Notes under the pieces: generated by a model
Seen by the model: the letters and a program-made list of their open reading frames with translations, nothing else
What the model was told of the DNA's origin: nothing
Database searches by the model: none
Part shown: piece after piece, positions 1-7,226 of the stretch
Numbering within the stretch: position 1 is the stretch's first letter
How the letters are laid out: each line of letters begins with the position of its first letter
Translations under genes and position numbers: made by a program
Origin: Planctomycetota bacterium
Lineage (GTDB): Bacteria; Planctomycetota; Phycisphaerae; UBA1845; CAIVHJ01
Direction of reading: 5' to 3'
NCBI GenBank assembly: GCA_022565195.1
Contig: JADFJZ010000013.1
Location: forward strand, 1-10,403
Length of the DNA stretch: 10,403 bases

Positions 1-1974
1 CGAGGTGGTGCAACGCGGATCGGCGCAGCCCACCGGGTTGTCACCTTCGCCATCACCACAGCAGAACCGATTGTTAGGATTGCCGCTTTGCAGGCCGTTG
101 CAGTCCTCCGGACAGGACAGGCAATCCTCCCCATCGCCGATCTCGCAGACGCCGTTGCCACAACTTGCACCGGTGACGGGATCGTTCACGCAGCCAATCG
201 CAGGGTCGCACGCGTCCGTCGTACAGGGGTTGTCATCGTCGCAATCGAGCGGCGTACCCGCCTGACAGGCCCCGCCCACGCACAGCTCAGTGCCGTTGCA
301 GGCATCGCCGTCGTCGCAGGAGTTGGCATCGTTGGGCGTGTTCACGCAACCAGCCAGCGGATCGCAACCGTCATCCGTACAGGGATTGAGGTCATCACAG
401 TCCAGCGGCGTACCCGCCTGACAAGCCCCGCCCACGCACAGCTCGTTGCCGTTGCAGGCATCGCCGTCGTCGCAGTTGGCATCTGCAGGCGTGAACTGGC
501 AATCGTTCAGGGGATCACACGTATCGTCCGTGCAGCTTACACCATCATCGCAATTGGCATCATTCGCAGTCGACGTGCAATCGTTGACTGGATCACAGAT
601 GTCGTCCGTGCATGCCACGCCGTCGTCGCAGATCGTGTCGTAGGGTATATTCTGGCAACCGTTTGTAAGGTCACAGAAATCCGTAGTGCATTCGACGCCG
701 TCGTCACACAGGCTGTGGTGCGGCAGATGCAAGCAACCAACCAACGGATTGCAGCTATCCGCAGTACAGTCCAGCTCATCCACACAGTTGGGGTGATTGG
801 GCGTATTGACACAGCCGATGGCAGAATCACAAGTATCATCGGTACACGGGATCCCGTCGTCGCAAAGCGAAAGATCGACGGGCTCGTTGACGCAACCGGA
901 ATTCGGATCACACGTGTCGTTCGTGCAGATATCGGCATCATCGCACGTCGCAGGATCGATCTGGGCAATCACGCATTCGCCCGCAATCGGTTCACAGAAA
1001 TCATTGGTGCAGAAGTTGAGATCATCACAGTCGCTCGATGTGAAGCAGAAGCAGGAAACCGTGATTTGATCAACAAAGATGTGGGAATTCGTTTCACGAA
1101 TCTTGAACGTGGTCGTCGCCAGCCCGTCGGGGACGGATGAAAACAAGGCGAAATCGACGGTGCCCCGTGATGGGCCGGTGCTGACGAACGCAGCCAGAAT
1201 CTCCGACTCCGTGATTACATAGTCGATACCATCATTTCCCGAAATGAAGATCACGGGATCATCATTGGAGAACTCAATCTGGTTCAAGCCAAGGAGAATC
1301 TTGTCCACGCGCACCGGGCCATCGAAGGTGAAGATGACTTCCTCATCTTTGGCGTTTCCCTGGCCATCGATTCCCAATCCGCCGATGCCGCAGTCTGTGC
1401 GGCGAACACCCGTGCCATCGAGAGTCAGCACAACGGAGCCGGGATCACCAGAGGCATTGGGATCAGTCGGGCTGCCTGTGGCGATGCCGGTCCTCGCCGT
1501 CAGGACCACAGAAGCGGCCTGGCCTTCGCTGTTCTGGGGGCGATAAACATCTTGACAGACGCTTCCCTGGGCAGAATCCGTCAAAACGACAGACTCAAGG
1601 ATGCACGGCACAGGCTGGTTGCAGACCCCATCGAGACATGCTTCATCGCCGGGACAGACAACAGGAGTGTGGACACAAGAGAAGTCGATGCAACTATCGA
1701 TGGTGCAGCCATCGCCGTCGTCGCATTCCGCGGCGCCCCCGCAGCCGACACCCGCAGCCGAACGTCTCTGTGCGCCGGCAACATCGTGTTGTGATCCAAG
1801 CGACGAGGAATAATCCGACGGAGACCAATCGCGAGGCCGGTCCACTGAGACGCGTGGTAACCATGCTGGCAGGAGCACCATGCTCTGCAATTGGCCGACC
1901 GCAGACGGCGATCTGAGCAGCGCTTGAACTCCGAGGAGCGCCAACGTCAGTGTGAGGACCGCCCACTTACTCAC
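1..1974 (-). CDS. Secreted cysteine-rich repeat protein, 3' end beyond window (658 codons seen)
   Basis: No stop codon is met before position 1, so the protein is truncated by the window edge. It starts at a GTG (1974) with a GGAG-type Shine-Dalgarno just upstream. Residues 1-18 (SKWAVLTLTLALLGVQA) look like a short signal peptide, implying export. Residues about 78-130 hold one cysteine cluster (ECDDGDGCTIDSC). Residues about 134-310 are a cysteine-poor, probably beta-rich domain ending in FKIRETNSHIFVDQITV, which resembles the ends of extracellular beta-sandwich domains. From residue about 315 on come some eleven Asp/Cys modules. Most follow C-x5-C-x4-C-x5-C (CDDGVACTDDICDPVNDC). Two are a variant, CDDGDACNGNELCVGGAC. 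The visible end changes to CGNGVCEIGDGEDC and SCPEDCNG. Such repeats are known from large secreted proteins of planctomycetes and myxobacteria, mostly without known function. Disulfides and Asp-bound metal are plausible but inferred. A role in adhesion or as a surface scaffold is a guess. Confidence 0.88.
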   Translation of the reverse strand, partial: MSKWAVLTLTLALLGVQALLRSPSAVGQLQSMVLLPAWLPRVSVDRPRDWSPSDYSSSLGSQHDVAGAQRRSAAGVGCGGAAECDDGDGCTIDSCIDFSCVHTPVVCPGDEACLDGVCNQPVPCILESVVLTDSAQGSVCQDVYRPQNSEGQAASVVLTARTGIATGSPTDPNASGDPGSVVLTLDGTGVRRTDCGIGGLGIDGQGNAKDEEVIFTFDGPVRVDKILLGLNQIEFSNDDPVIFISGNDGIDYVITESEILAAFVSTGPSRGTVDFALFSSVPDGLATTTFKIRETNSHIFVDQITVSCFCFTSSDCDDLNFCTNDFCEPIAGECVIAQIDPATCDDADICTNDTCDPNSGCVNEPVDLSLCDDGIPCTDDTCDSAIGCVNTPNHPNCVDELDCTADSCNPLVGCLHLPHHSLCDDGVECTTDFCDLTNGCQNIPYDTICDDGVACTDDICDPVNDCTSTANDANCDDGVSCTDDTCDPLNDCQFTPADANCDDGDACNGNELCVGGACQAGTPLDCDDLNPCTDDGCDPLAGCVNTPNDANSCDDGDACNGTELCVGGACQAGTPLDCDDDNPCTTDACDPAIGCVNDPVTGASCGNGVCEIGDGEDCLSCPEDCNGLQSGNPNNRFCCGDGEGDNPVGCADPRCTTS
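184..483 (-). repeat. Two-copy 156-bp tandem duplication inside the cysteine-rich gene
   Basis: Copy one (about 184-339) and copy two (about 340-483) align with a constant offset of 156 bases. For example, GGCGTACCCGCCTGACA occurs at 251 and 407, and GCCGTTGCAGGCATCGCCG at 292 and 448. The offset changes only at a 3-base difference near the right ends (NSCDD versus NCDD). Each copy encodes about 52 residues: one CDDGDACNG.ELCVGGACQAG module plus one CDD.NPCT.D.CDP..GCVN module. Much of the identity is at the DNA level, including third codon positions, which points to a recent in-frame duplication rather than old divergence of modules. Confidence 0.85.
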
Positions 1975-1979
1975 AAATT

Positions 1980-1986
1980 CTTCTCC
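1980..1986 (-). promoter_or_regulatory. Shine-Dalgarno that fixes the GTG start of the cysteine-rich gene
   Basis: On the minus strand GGAGAAG ends five bases before the GTG at 1974. The reading frame from this GTG immediately gives a hydrophobic signal-peptide-like stretch, which supports this start. Confidence 0.6.
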
Positions 1987-2078
1987 ACAGCTAAATGAGC
2001 CGAAATGACCGCCTGACAGAGGTGGAGCGCTTCTCTCCTAAACCGATGCGCAGGTGCGCCATGCCGATAATCAAATCG

Positions 2079-2108
2079 AGTATACAGACTTGATCCAAAA
2101 AATCACAA
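2079..2108 (-). promoter_or_regulatory. Candidate sigma-70 type promoter for the cysteine-rich gene
   Basis: On the minus strand a -35 like box TTGTGA (2108-2103) and a -10 like box TATACT (2084-2079, five of six consensus bases) are separated by 18 bases. Transcription would start near 2072, giving a leader of about 98 bases before the GTG. It lies in an otherwise gene-free gap and points the right way. No experimental support is available. Confidence 0.4.
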
Positions 2109-2489
2109 CCGATCCGACTGACCCCTCTGCATTTGCCCACTCACTAATGATCCTGAGCCTCTCTGCAAGCGGGCGAGCGAGTGTAACTCCCGTTCTATAA
2201 TAGTGTTACGATTGCACTGCCCGACCCGGCAGCGGCGTCCGCTTTTTCTCCTGAGCCGGATTTCATCGTTTCTTCGTGGCAAAAACAATGTGAGAAATAC
2301 GCGCTAGTGATATGTCAGTATAGGCGCACCTCGATTTCGGATCACCGTCCTATAAGGAGATTTCACCTTAGACGCGGCGCTGAAAGTCTGAATATCCGCA
2401 GTCTTCCGGGCTGGAGATGGAGCCCGCGTCTGAAATTGCACAGCCGCACGCGGTGCGCTCGAGGCAGCTCCGAAACGAAGTCGGTGCCG

Positions 2490-3758
2490 CTACGAAATCG
2501 CCTGCAGTGCGATATCCTTGCGGTAGAATACGCCGTTGTAGTCGATCATTCCCGCCGCACGATAGGCCAGATCCCGGGCGGCGGAGACATCCTCTCCAAG
2601 AGCCGTGACGCCCAGCACGCGGCCACCGTTGGTCACGATCCGGCCTTGGGCCTGGGCGGTTCCCGAGTGAAAAACGACGACATCTTCGAGTTCGCCGGCG
2701 GGGTCGAGCCCCGAAATCGGTTTGCGCCTCGAGTACGCACCAGGGTAGCCCTCCGAGGCAAGAACGACACAGACGGCCGCCCGGCGATCCCAATCGAGCG
2801 TGATGTGCTCCAGATTCCCATCGATCACGGCTTCGATAACGTCGAGAAGGTCCGTCTGAAGTCGCGCCAAGAGCACCTGCGCCTCCGGATCACCGAAGCG
2901 GCAGTTGAATTCCAGCACTTTCGGCCCCGCCGCGGTGAGCATGAGTCCGGCGTACAGCACGCCTTTGTACGGTGTTTCCCGCCGCGTCATGGCGTCGACA
3001 GCCGGCACGAGAATCTCCGAGCAGACCTGCCGCATCGTGCTGTCATCGAGAATCGCCGCCGGAGAATACGCCCCCATGCCTCCCGTGTTCGGTCCGGTGT
3101 CTCCTTCCCCGATCGGCTTGTGATCTTGCGTCGGCTCGAGCACATAGACATTCCGCCCATCAACCAGGGCGTGAATGGAAATCTCCGGGCCGGTAAGTCG
3201 CTCTTCAACAACGACTGTGTCACCCGCGGCGCCGAACTGCTTTTCGATCATGATCTTGTCCAGCGCGAGCAAGGCCTCAGCCGGCTCCGAGCAAACCAGG
3301 ACGCCTTTGCCTTTGGCCAATCCGGAAGCCTTGACCACCAGGGCGGAGTCCCGCGTGGCCACATACTCTCGGGCCTGCTCATAATTATCAAAGATGCGCG
3401 CTTCCGCCGTCGGGATGGCGGCGCTCTTCATGAATTGTTTTGCATACGCCTTGTCGCCTTCGATTCTGGCGGCGCGCGACGAGGGGCCAAAAATGCGCAA
3501 GCCCGCTTCAGTGAACAGATCGACGACGCCGGCGCACAAAGGATCTTCAGGGCCGATGATGGTGAGATCGATAGACTGCTGCCGGGCGAAATCCAGCAAA
3601 CCGGGCAGGTCTTCCGCATCTATATTGACATTCTCGGCGATGGCCGCCGTGCCGGCATTGCCCGGGGCGCAATAGAGTTTCGTCAATCGGTCCGATTGAG
3701 CGACCTTCCAGGTCAGCGCATGCTCGCGGCCGCCACTTCCTACTATCAATACTTTCAT
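2490..3758 (-). CDS. purD: Phosphoribosylamine--glycine ligase (GAR synthetase)
   Basis: This ATP-grasp enzyme joins glycine to 5-phosphoribosylamine to make glycinamide ribonucleotide, the second step of de novo purine synthesis in the cytoplasm. The protein has 422 residues, the normal family length. It starts MKVLIVGSGGREHAL, the typical N-domain with its glycine-rich loop. GPEDPLCAGVVD follows at 69-80. GPSSRAARIEGDKAYAKQFM (91-110) opens the ATP-grasp part, with VVKASGLAKGKGVLV (141-155) as nucleotide-binding segment. Further on are PTQDHKPIGEGDTGPNTGGM (209-228) and LEFNCRFGDPEAQVL (282-296), which hold the conserved substrate and Mg-binding residues. The frame stays open upstream of the ATG, but the family N-terminus fits the ATG at 3758. 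It stands alone, divergent from the lptF-like gene with only 61 bases between the chosen starts, and no other pur gene is nearby. No T-run terminator was seen after its TAG. Confidence 0.97.
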   Translation of the reverse strand: MKVLIVGSGGREHALTWKVAQSDRLTKLYCAPGNAGTAAIAENVNIDAEDLPGLLDFARQQSIDLTIIGPEDPLCAGVVDLFTEAGLRIFGPSSRAARIEGDKAYAKQFMKSAAIPTAEARIFDNYEQAREYVATRDSALVVKASGLAKGKGVLVCSEPAEALLALDKIMIEKQFGAAGDTVVVEERLTGPEISIHALVDGRNVYVLEPTQDHKPIGEGDTGPNTGGMGAYSPAAILDDSTMRQVCSEILVPAVDAMTRRETPYKGVLYAGLMLTAAGPKVLEFNCRFGDPEAQVLLARLQTDLLDVIEAVIDGNLEHITLDWDRRAAVCVVLASEGYPGAYSRRKPISGLDPAGELEDVVVFHSGTAQAQGRIVTNGGRVLGVTALGEDVSAARDLAYRAAGMIDYNGVFYRKDIALQAIS

Positions 3759-3819
3759 GGTCCTGATAAGATGCCCGACCAATTGGGCTAGGTCAATAGT
3801 GTTTGTGCGCAGGCCGCCA
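3759..3819. promoter_or_regulatory. Short divergent intergenic region between purD and the lptF-like gene
   Basis: Both genes must start within or beside these 61 bases. On the minus strand TTGACC (3796-3791) and CATCTT (3773-3768) are 17 bases apart. If used, purD mRNA would begin only a few bases before its ATG, so this is weak. An AGGA lies two bases before the purD ATG. The region also holds CCAATTGG (3779-3786), flanked by GACC and GGTC. No good plus-strand promoter was found here, so the lptF promoter may lie inside purD. Confidence 0.25.
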
Positions 3820-5505
3820 GTGCTGCCAACATTGCAGAAGTATATTTTTCGCGAGATGGGCAAGACTTTCCTGCTCACGGCCATCGGCTTGACCGCCGTC
3901 TTGAGCACTTGTGGTGGGGCGGCGAGCATTCTCCCGCTGGAAAGCCTCAGCGCCCGACAGACCCTCTTCCTGCTGGCGCTGGCCGTGCCGATCAGCACCG
4001 CTTTCACGCTGCCGATTGCTGCCTTGTTCAGTGCCACCATCACCTACGGTCGACTTGCGGCGGACAATGAATTCACCGCTGTTCGCAGTGGCGGCATCAA
4101 CATTCACGTGCTGTTCCTGCCGTGCCTGCTGATCAGTCTCGTGTCCGGCATCGTGACATTCGTGCTCTTCAATTTTGCGATCCCAGGCATGATGCGCCAG
4201 ATGCGCGTCATCGCTCAGAACAGCGCCGTGGACATCGTGGCCAGCGTGCTCAAGAGCGGTGAAAGCATCGATGTTTTCAAAGGCTATCGCATCCGAGCCG
4301 ATGGAGTTCGACGCGTGGTGCTGGATCCTGCATCGAGCAAAGAGGGAACCGCGTTGTACCTGAAGAATGTCGTTTTCCTGCAGTTTGAGGGCAGTGAAGA
4401 CGAATCCAGCGCTGAATCGCGGCCCGCCGGCACGAGCGCGATCAAGCAGTGGGGGTGGAGCGAATCGGCCATGATCAAGTTCTTCCATCACCAGGGTCGC
4501 CCGCAAATCGAGGTCGGCCTGGAGAACGTCACCCGATTCGGCAGCGACGGCAAGGCGGAACCTCATGCGCAGGAGGTGCGCCTGGGACCTCTCGAGTTCT
4601 CCCCCGGCGGACGGAGGCTTCGTCCCAAGCATCTGTCGTTGCCGGAGCTGCTCGACTATCGATCGCGGCCCGAGCAGGTCTTCTCCGCTGTGACCAAAGA
4701 ACTTGATAAAGCCAGAGAGGTCGTCCAGACGAAGCTCCTTTTCATTCACTTGTTGGCCTGCCTGGAGCGTCAGGGAGACGGCTGCGAATTAGAGTCTGCG
4801 GGGGTCTCGCTGCGAATTGAGGCCGACCACGCGGAAATCGCCCTGGGCTCCGGACGCCAGACCGCTCAGCTTCGAGTGACCGGCTTGAAGGCAATTGAGC
4901 GAACGGCGGGCCACACCAGACAGTACCGAGCCAAAGAGGGACGAATCCACCTTTTGCCCCAGGAAGACCAGCGGCCGAGAGTTCAAGTACTATTGACCGA
5001 GGACGTCACGCTCCAGGAGATCGGCCGTCAGGACCCGGCCACCTCAATCAGAGACGTGCAGCTCGGTCCTTTCGAGCTTCCGCCGGAGATTCAAGCGAAG
5101 TTGGACAGCGACCAATTCGCGGATGAGCAACTGTGGAACAAGGACGCCAAGTTTGGGCTTGGGCCTGAAGTCGATTGGCAGTTGAAGCGACTTCGCAAGC
5201 AGCGCAGCAAGTATCTGCACCAGATACTCGCCGAAATCAATGTACGAACGGTCTACAGCATCAGCGTCCTTGTGCTGGCCGTCCTGGGCGCCGCTCTGGG
5301 GATGATCTATCGTGGCGGCCACCTCCTGGTCGCCTTCGGGATCAGCTTCGTGCCGACGTTGTTCGTCGTCGTGCTCACGATCCTGGGCAAAAACATCGCC
5401 AAGGGCGAGAGTACCTTGCTCGTCGGCCTGGCCATCATGTGGCTCGGTTTGATCATCGTAACCTCCGTGGACTATATCGTCCTCAAACGCTACGTGCCAA
5501 GGTGA
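3820..5505 (+). CDS. lptF: LptF/LptG (YjgP/YjgQ) family LPS-export permease with enlarged periplasmic domain
   Basis: LptF and LptG form the membrane part of the LptB2FG ABC transporter, which extracts lipopolysaccharide from the inner membrane and passes it to LptC/LptA. From the chosen GTG the protein has 561 residues and begins MLPTLQKYIFREMGKTFLL, matching the family N-terminus. Membrane segments lie at about 15-35, 48-72 and 95-118. The family-typical stretch RLAADNEFTAVRSGG sits between the second and third. Three more span from about 476 to the end (VYSISVLVLAVLGAALG onward). The periplasmic part (about 120-475) is roughly twice the usual size; family members are commonly about 360-390 residues in total. 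It holds two similar stretches, EVRLGPLEFSP (about 252) and DVQLGPFELPP (about 412). The start is uncertain: GTG 3799 (with AGGT before it), GTG 3805 and an ATG at 3757 are in frame. Assignment to LptF rather than LptG rests on gene order. Confidence 0.88.
   Translation: MLPTLQKYIFREMGKTFLLTAIGLTAVLSTCGGAASILPLESLSARQTLFLLALAVPISTAFTLPIAALFSATITYGRLAADNEFTAVRSGGINIHVLFLPCLLISLVSGIVTFVLFNFAIPGMMRQMRVIAQNSAVDIVASVLKSGESIDVFKGYRIRADGVRRVVLDPASSKEGTALYLKNVVFLQFEGSEDESSAESRPAGTSAIKQWGWSESAMIKFFHHQGRPQIEVGLENVTRFGSDGKAEPHAQEVRLGPLEFSPGGRRLRPKHLSLPELLDYRSRPEQVFSAVTKELDKAREVVQTKLLFIHLLACLERQGDGCELESAGVSLRIEADHAEIALGSGRQTAQLRVTGLKAIERTAGHTRQYRAKEGRIHLLPQEDQRPRVQVLLTEDVTLQEIGRQDPATSIRDVQLGPFELPPEIQAKLDSDQFADEQLWNKDAKFGLGPEVDWQLKRLRKQRSKYLHQILAEINVRTVYSISVLVLAVLGAALGMIYRGGHLLVAFGISFVPTLFVVVLTILGKNIAKGESTLLVGLAIMWLGLIIVTSVDYIVLKRYVPR
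5500..5505 (+). promoter_or_regulatory. lptG ribosome binding site overlapping the lptF stop codon
   Basis: AGGTGA (5500-5505) contains the TGA stop of the upstream gene and lies five bases before the ATG at 5511. It matches the anti-Shine-Dalgarno well. The overlap suggests translational coupling, so the two permease subunits would be made in step. Confidence 0.65.
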
Positions 5506-5510
5506 AGCGC

Positions 5511-6602
5511 ATGGTGACCACGCTGGATCGATACATCGCGAGGCAGTTTGGCCTGAATTATGTCATTGCCTTCAGCGTACTCGTCAGCTTGTACATCGTT
5601 CTCGATTTGTTCTTCAATCTTGACGAGTTTTACCAGGGCACCAATCTGGGGATCGTTGCGATCGCGATTGCCGTGGTCAAGTACTATGCCACACACCTCT
5701 TTTGGTATTTCTCGCAGATTTCAGGCGTGATCACGTTGTTCGCAATGGCGTTCACGTTGGCCCGAATGCAGCGCGACAATGAATTCGTAGCCATCATTTC
5801 GTCGGGTGTCAGTCTGTACCGCATCGCCCTGACGGTGATCGTCCTGGGCGTCGCTCTGAACGGGCTGTGGCTGGTGGATCAAGAGTTGATCATTCCGCGA
5901 CTGGCGCCCAAGCTCGCCCAGAGCCACAAAGCCGTCGCCCTTAACGCGCCCTATGGGATCTGGTTGCTGCGTCAAAAGGATGGGTCTCTGCTCTCAGCGT
6001 CCCAATTTGACCACAAATCAGGCGTACTCCGCGACGTCTTGCTCATGCCCTCTCCTGCGGATCAGCTCGCCGAAACCATCGTGGCTGACCGGGCGATCTG
6101 GGAACCGAACCCGCAAGAAGGCCCCGGCACTTGGATTCTGCATCGAGGCCAACGGTTGTCCATCATGCCTAATGACGACGGCGGCTACGACACGCTGAAA
6201 AGACCCCTGGCCAGTTTTGGGAGCGAGACGGGACCCGATGAGATCGCCCTGCGTCAATCGACTCAATGGGTTGATTTTCTCAGCCGGTCTCAACTGATGG
6301 AACTCGGTGACAGTGGCATGGGCCTGCCGGCTCGAATCGCCGCCGCCATCCACAACCGTTTTTCGACACCAATTGTCAACATGCTGATATTGATCATCGG
6401 CGTGCCCATTTTTCTGGATCGGCATCCGAGCACAGTCATCCAACGCGGCAGCCGATGTTTGCTCATTTGCGGTGCGTGTTTTCTCTTCGCGTACTTTTGC
6501 CGAAGTATGACCTTCAAGGATTACGTGGCGCTTGCGGCGTGGTTGCCGATCATTCTGCTGGCACCGGCCATGGTCGTTATGCTGGACCGAATGAAGACTT
6601 GA
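5511..6602 (+). CDS. lptG: LptG/LptF (YjgQ/YjgP) family LPS-export permease
   Basis: This is the second permease subunit of the predicted LptB2FG lipopolysaccharide exporter, acting in the inner membrane with its partner just upstream. It has 363 residues, the normal family length. It begins MVTTLDRYIARQFGLNYVIA, the typical amphipathic N-terminal helix leading into membrane segment one (about 17-36). A second segment follows around 60-80, then the conserved LARMQRDNEFVAIISSGVSL and a third segment at about 103-122. The middle (about 125-285) is the periplasmic jellyroll-like region. Three C-terminal membrane segments follow from about 288, starting FSTPIVNMLILIIGVPIFL. The open frame extends upstream of the ATG, but that extension is antisense-like sequence inside lptF and does not match the family. 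The gene is convergent with frr, 27 bases between stop codons, with no clear terminator between them. lptA, lptB and lptC are not in the window. Confidence 0.92.
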   Translation: MVTTLDRYIARQFGLNYVIAFSVLVSLYIVLDLFFNLDEFYQGTNLGIVAIAIAVVKYYATHLFWYFSQISGVITLFAMAFTLARMQRDNEFVAIISSGVSLYRIALTVIVLGVALNGLWLVDQELIIPRLAPKLAQSHKAVALNAPYGIWLLRQKDGSLLSASQFDHKSGVLRDVLLMPSPADQLAETIVADRAIWEPNPQEGPGTWILHRGQRLSIMPNDDGGYDTLKRPLASFGSETGPDEIALRQSTQWVDFLSRSQLMELGDSGMGLPARIAAAIHNRFSTPIVNMLILIIGVPIFLDRHPSTVIQRGSRCLLICGACFLFAYFCRSMTFKDYVALAAWLPIILLAPAMVVMLDRMKT

Positions 6603-6629
6603 GCATCCGGCGGGCCGCCTGCGGAACGG

Positions 6630-7196
6630 TCATACCGCTGTCACTTCTTTCTGCTTCGCTGCGGATTGTTCGTCAATCTTGGATTCGAATTGCTTGGTCA
6701 ACTTCTGGATTTCGTCTTTGGCATCGGCGGCCTGATCTTTGCTGAGCTGATGTTCATTTTCCAGGGCGTCGACATGCTTGTTGGCGTCGCGTCGGGCGTT
6801 TCGGACGGCGACTTTCTGCGCCTCCGCCATCCGCTTGATTTCCTGGGTCAGTTGCTGGCGACGCTCGCCGGACAGCATGGGAATGGGCAGGCGGATCGTG
6901 GGGCCGTCGACGTTTGGCGTCAGCCCGAGATTCGAGGCCAGAATCGCCTTTTCGATGTCTTTACTTGTGGCAGGGTCATAGGGCTTGACAATCAAGAGGG
7001 CCGGCTCCGGAGTGGAAATCGTCGCCAGCTCGCGCAGGTCCATCGACGAGCCGTAAGCCGTCACGTCGACCTTGACATGCTCCACCAGCCCGGGCGATGC
7101 CCGCCCCGTTCGAACACCCTTAAGTTCTTCGGAGAAGTAATCCTGCGCTTTGCGCATCTGATTCTTGCAATTGTCGAGGATTTCCCGCGCCGGCAT
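6630..7196 (-). CDS. frr: Ribosome recycling factor
   Basis: RRF works with EF-G in the cytoplasm to split the post-termination ribosome so its subunits can be reused. The product has 188 residues, against about 185 in the family. It starts MPAREILDNCKNQMRKAQDY. Conserved stretches seen in order are ELKGVRTGRASPGLVEHVKV, the ATISTPEPALLIVKPYD strand, IEKAILASNLGLTPNVDGPT, IRLPIPMLSGERRQQLTQEI and VAVRNARRDANK. A C-terminal helix ends IQKLTKQFESKIDEQSAAKQ. The ATG at 7196 is preceded by a full GGAGGTG ribosome binding site, which rules out the 23-residue longer frame. In many bacteria frr follows pyrH, tsf or rpsB. None of these is adjacent here: frr stands alone between a pilin-like gene upstream and a convergent lptG. 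Confidence 0.97.
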   Translation of the reverse strand: MPAREILDNCKNQMRKAQDYFSEELKGVRTGRASPGLVEHVKVDVTAYGSSMDLRELATISTPEPALLIVKPYDPATSKDIEKAILASNLGLTPNVDGPTIRLPIPMLSGERRQQLTQEIKRMAEAQKVAVRNARRDANKHVDALENEHQLSKDQAADAKDEIQKLTKQFESKIDEQSAAKQKEVTAV

Positions 7197-7201
7197 CTGC
7201 G

Positions 7202-7208
7202 CACCTCC
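7202..7208 (-). promoter_or_regulatory. Strong Shine-Dalgarno of frr
   Basis: GGAGGTG on the minus strand ends five bases before the ATG at 7196. This near-perfect site decides the start and suggests high translation, as expected for frr. Confidence 0.8.
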
Positions 7209-7226
7209 AACGTGGACTGCGATCTT

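Larger units (their letters stand above)
1975..2489. other. 515-base gene-free gap between purD and the cysteine-rich gene
   Basis: No convincing coding sequence was found on either strand. Besides the promoter candidate at 2079-2108, the right part has dyad symmetry: an imperfect 18-base palindrome TAAGGAGATTTCACCTTA (2353-2370), complementary arms AGACGCGG (2370-2377) and CCGCGTCT (2424-2431), and a short hairpin CGGGCT/AGCCCG (2407-2412 and 2421-2426). None is followed by a T run, so no intrinsic terminator for purD can be named. A perfect TATAAT occurs at 2196-2201 (plus) but has no fitting -35 box. No tRNA-like T-loop motif was seen. Confidence 0.6.

Noticed and set aside
1..1040. The regular repeats as a CRISPR array or non-coding satellite
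   Set aside because: The period follows codon boundaries, the modules vary in length and sequence, and the minus frame is open throughout with conserved cysteines.
88..1140. A 350-codon open frame on the plus strand opposite the cysteine-rich array
   Set aside because: It is a by-product of the repeated GAC/TGC/GGC codons on the other strand. It has low-complexity composition (Ile/Val/Ala/Arg), no ribosome site and no recognisable domain, while the minus frame gives clear repeats.
2103..2288. A 61-codon minus-strand frame in the gap after purD
   Set aside because: It has a TTG start, no convincing ribosome site and no hydrophobic or domain signal, and it overlaps the -35 end of the better-supported promoter region.
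2445..2457. CGCAC-GCG-GTGCG hairpin as a purD terminator
   Set aside because: The stem has only five pairs and no T run follows in either direction.
2307..3791. A 494-codon open frame on the plus strand
   Set aside because: It runs antisense through the whole of purD, whose protein is unmistakable. The plus frame gives an Arg-rich product with no family features.
3793..4749. A 318-codon minus-strand frame
   Set aside because: It is antisense to the lptF-like gene and gives a low-complexity His/Gln/Arg-rich product.
6603..6629. GC-rich stretch between lptG and frr as a bidirectional terminator
   Set aside because: GGCGGGCCGCC cannot form a stem with a proper loop, and there is no T run on either side.
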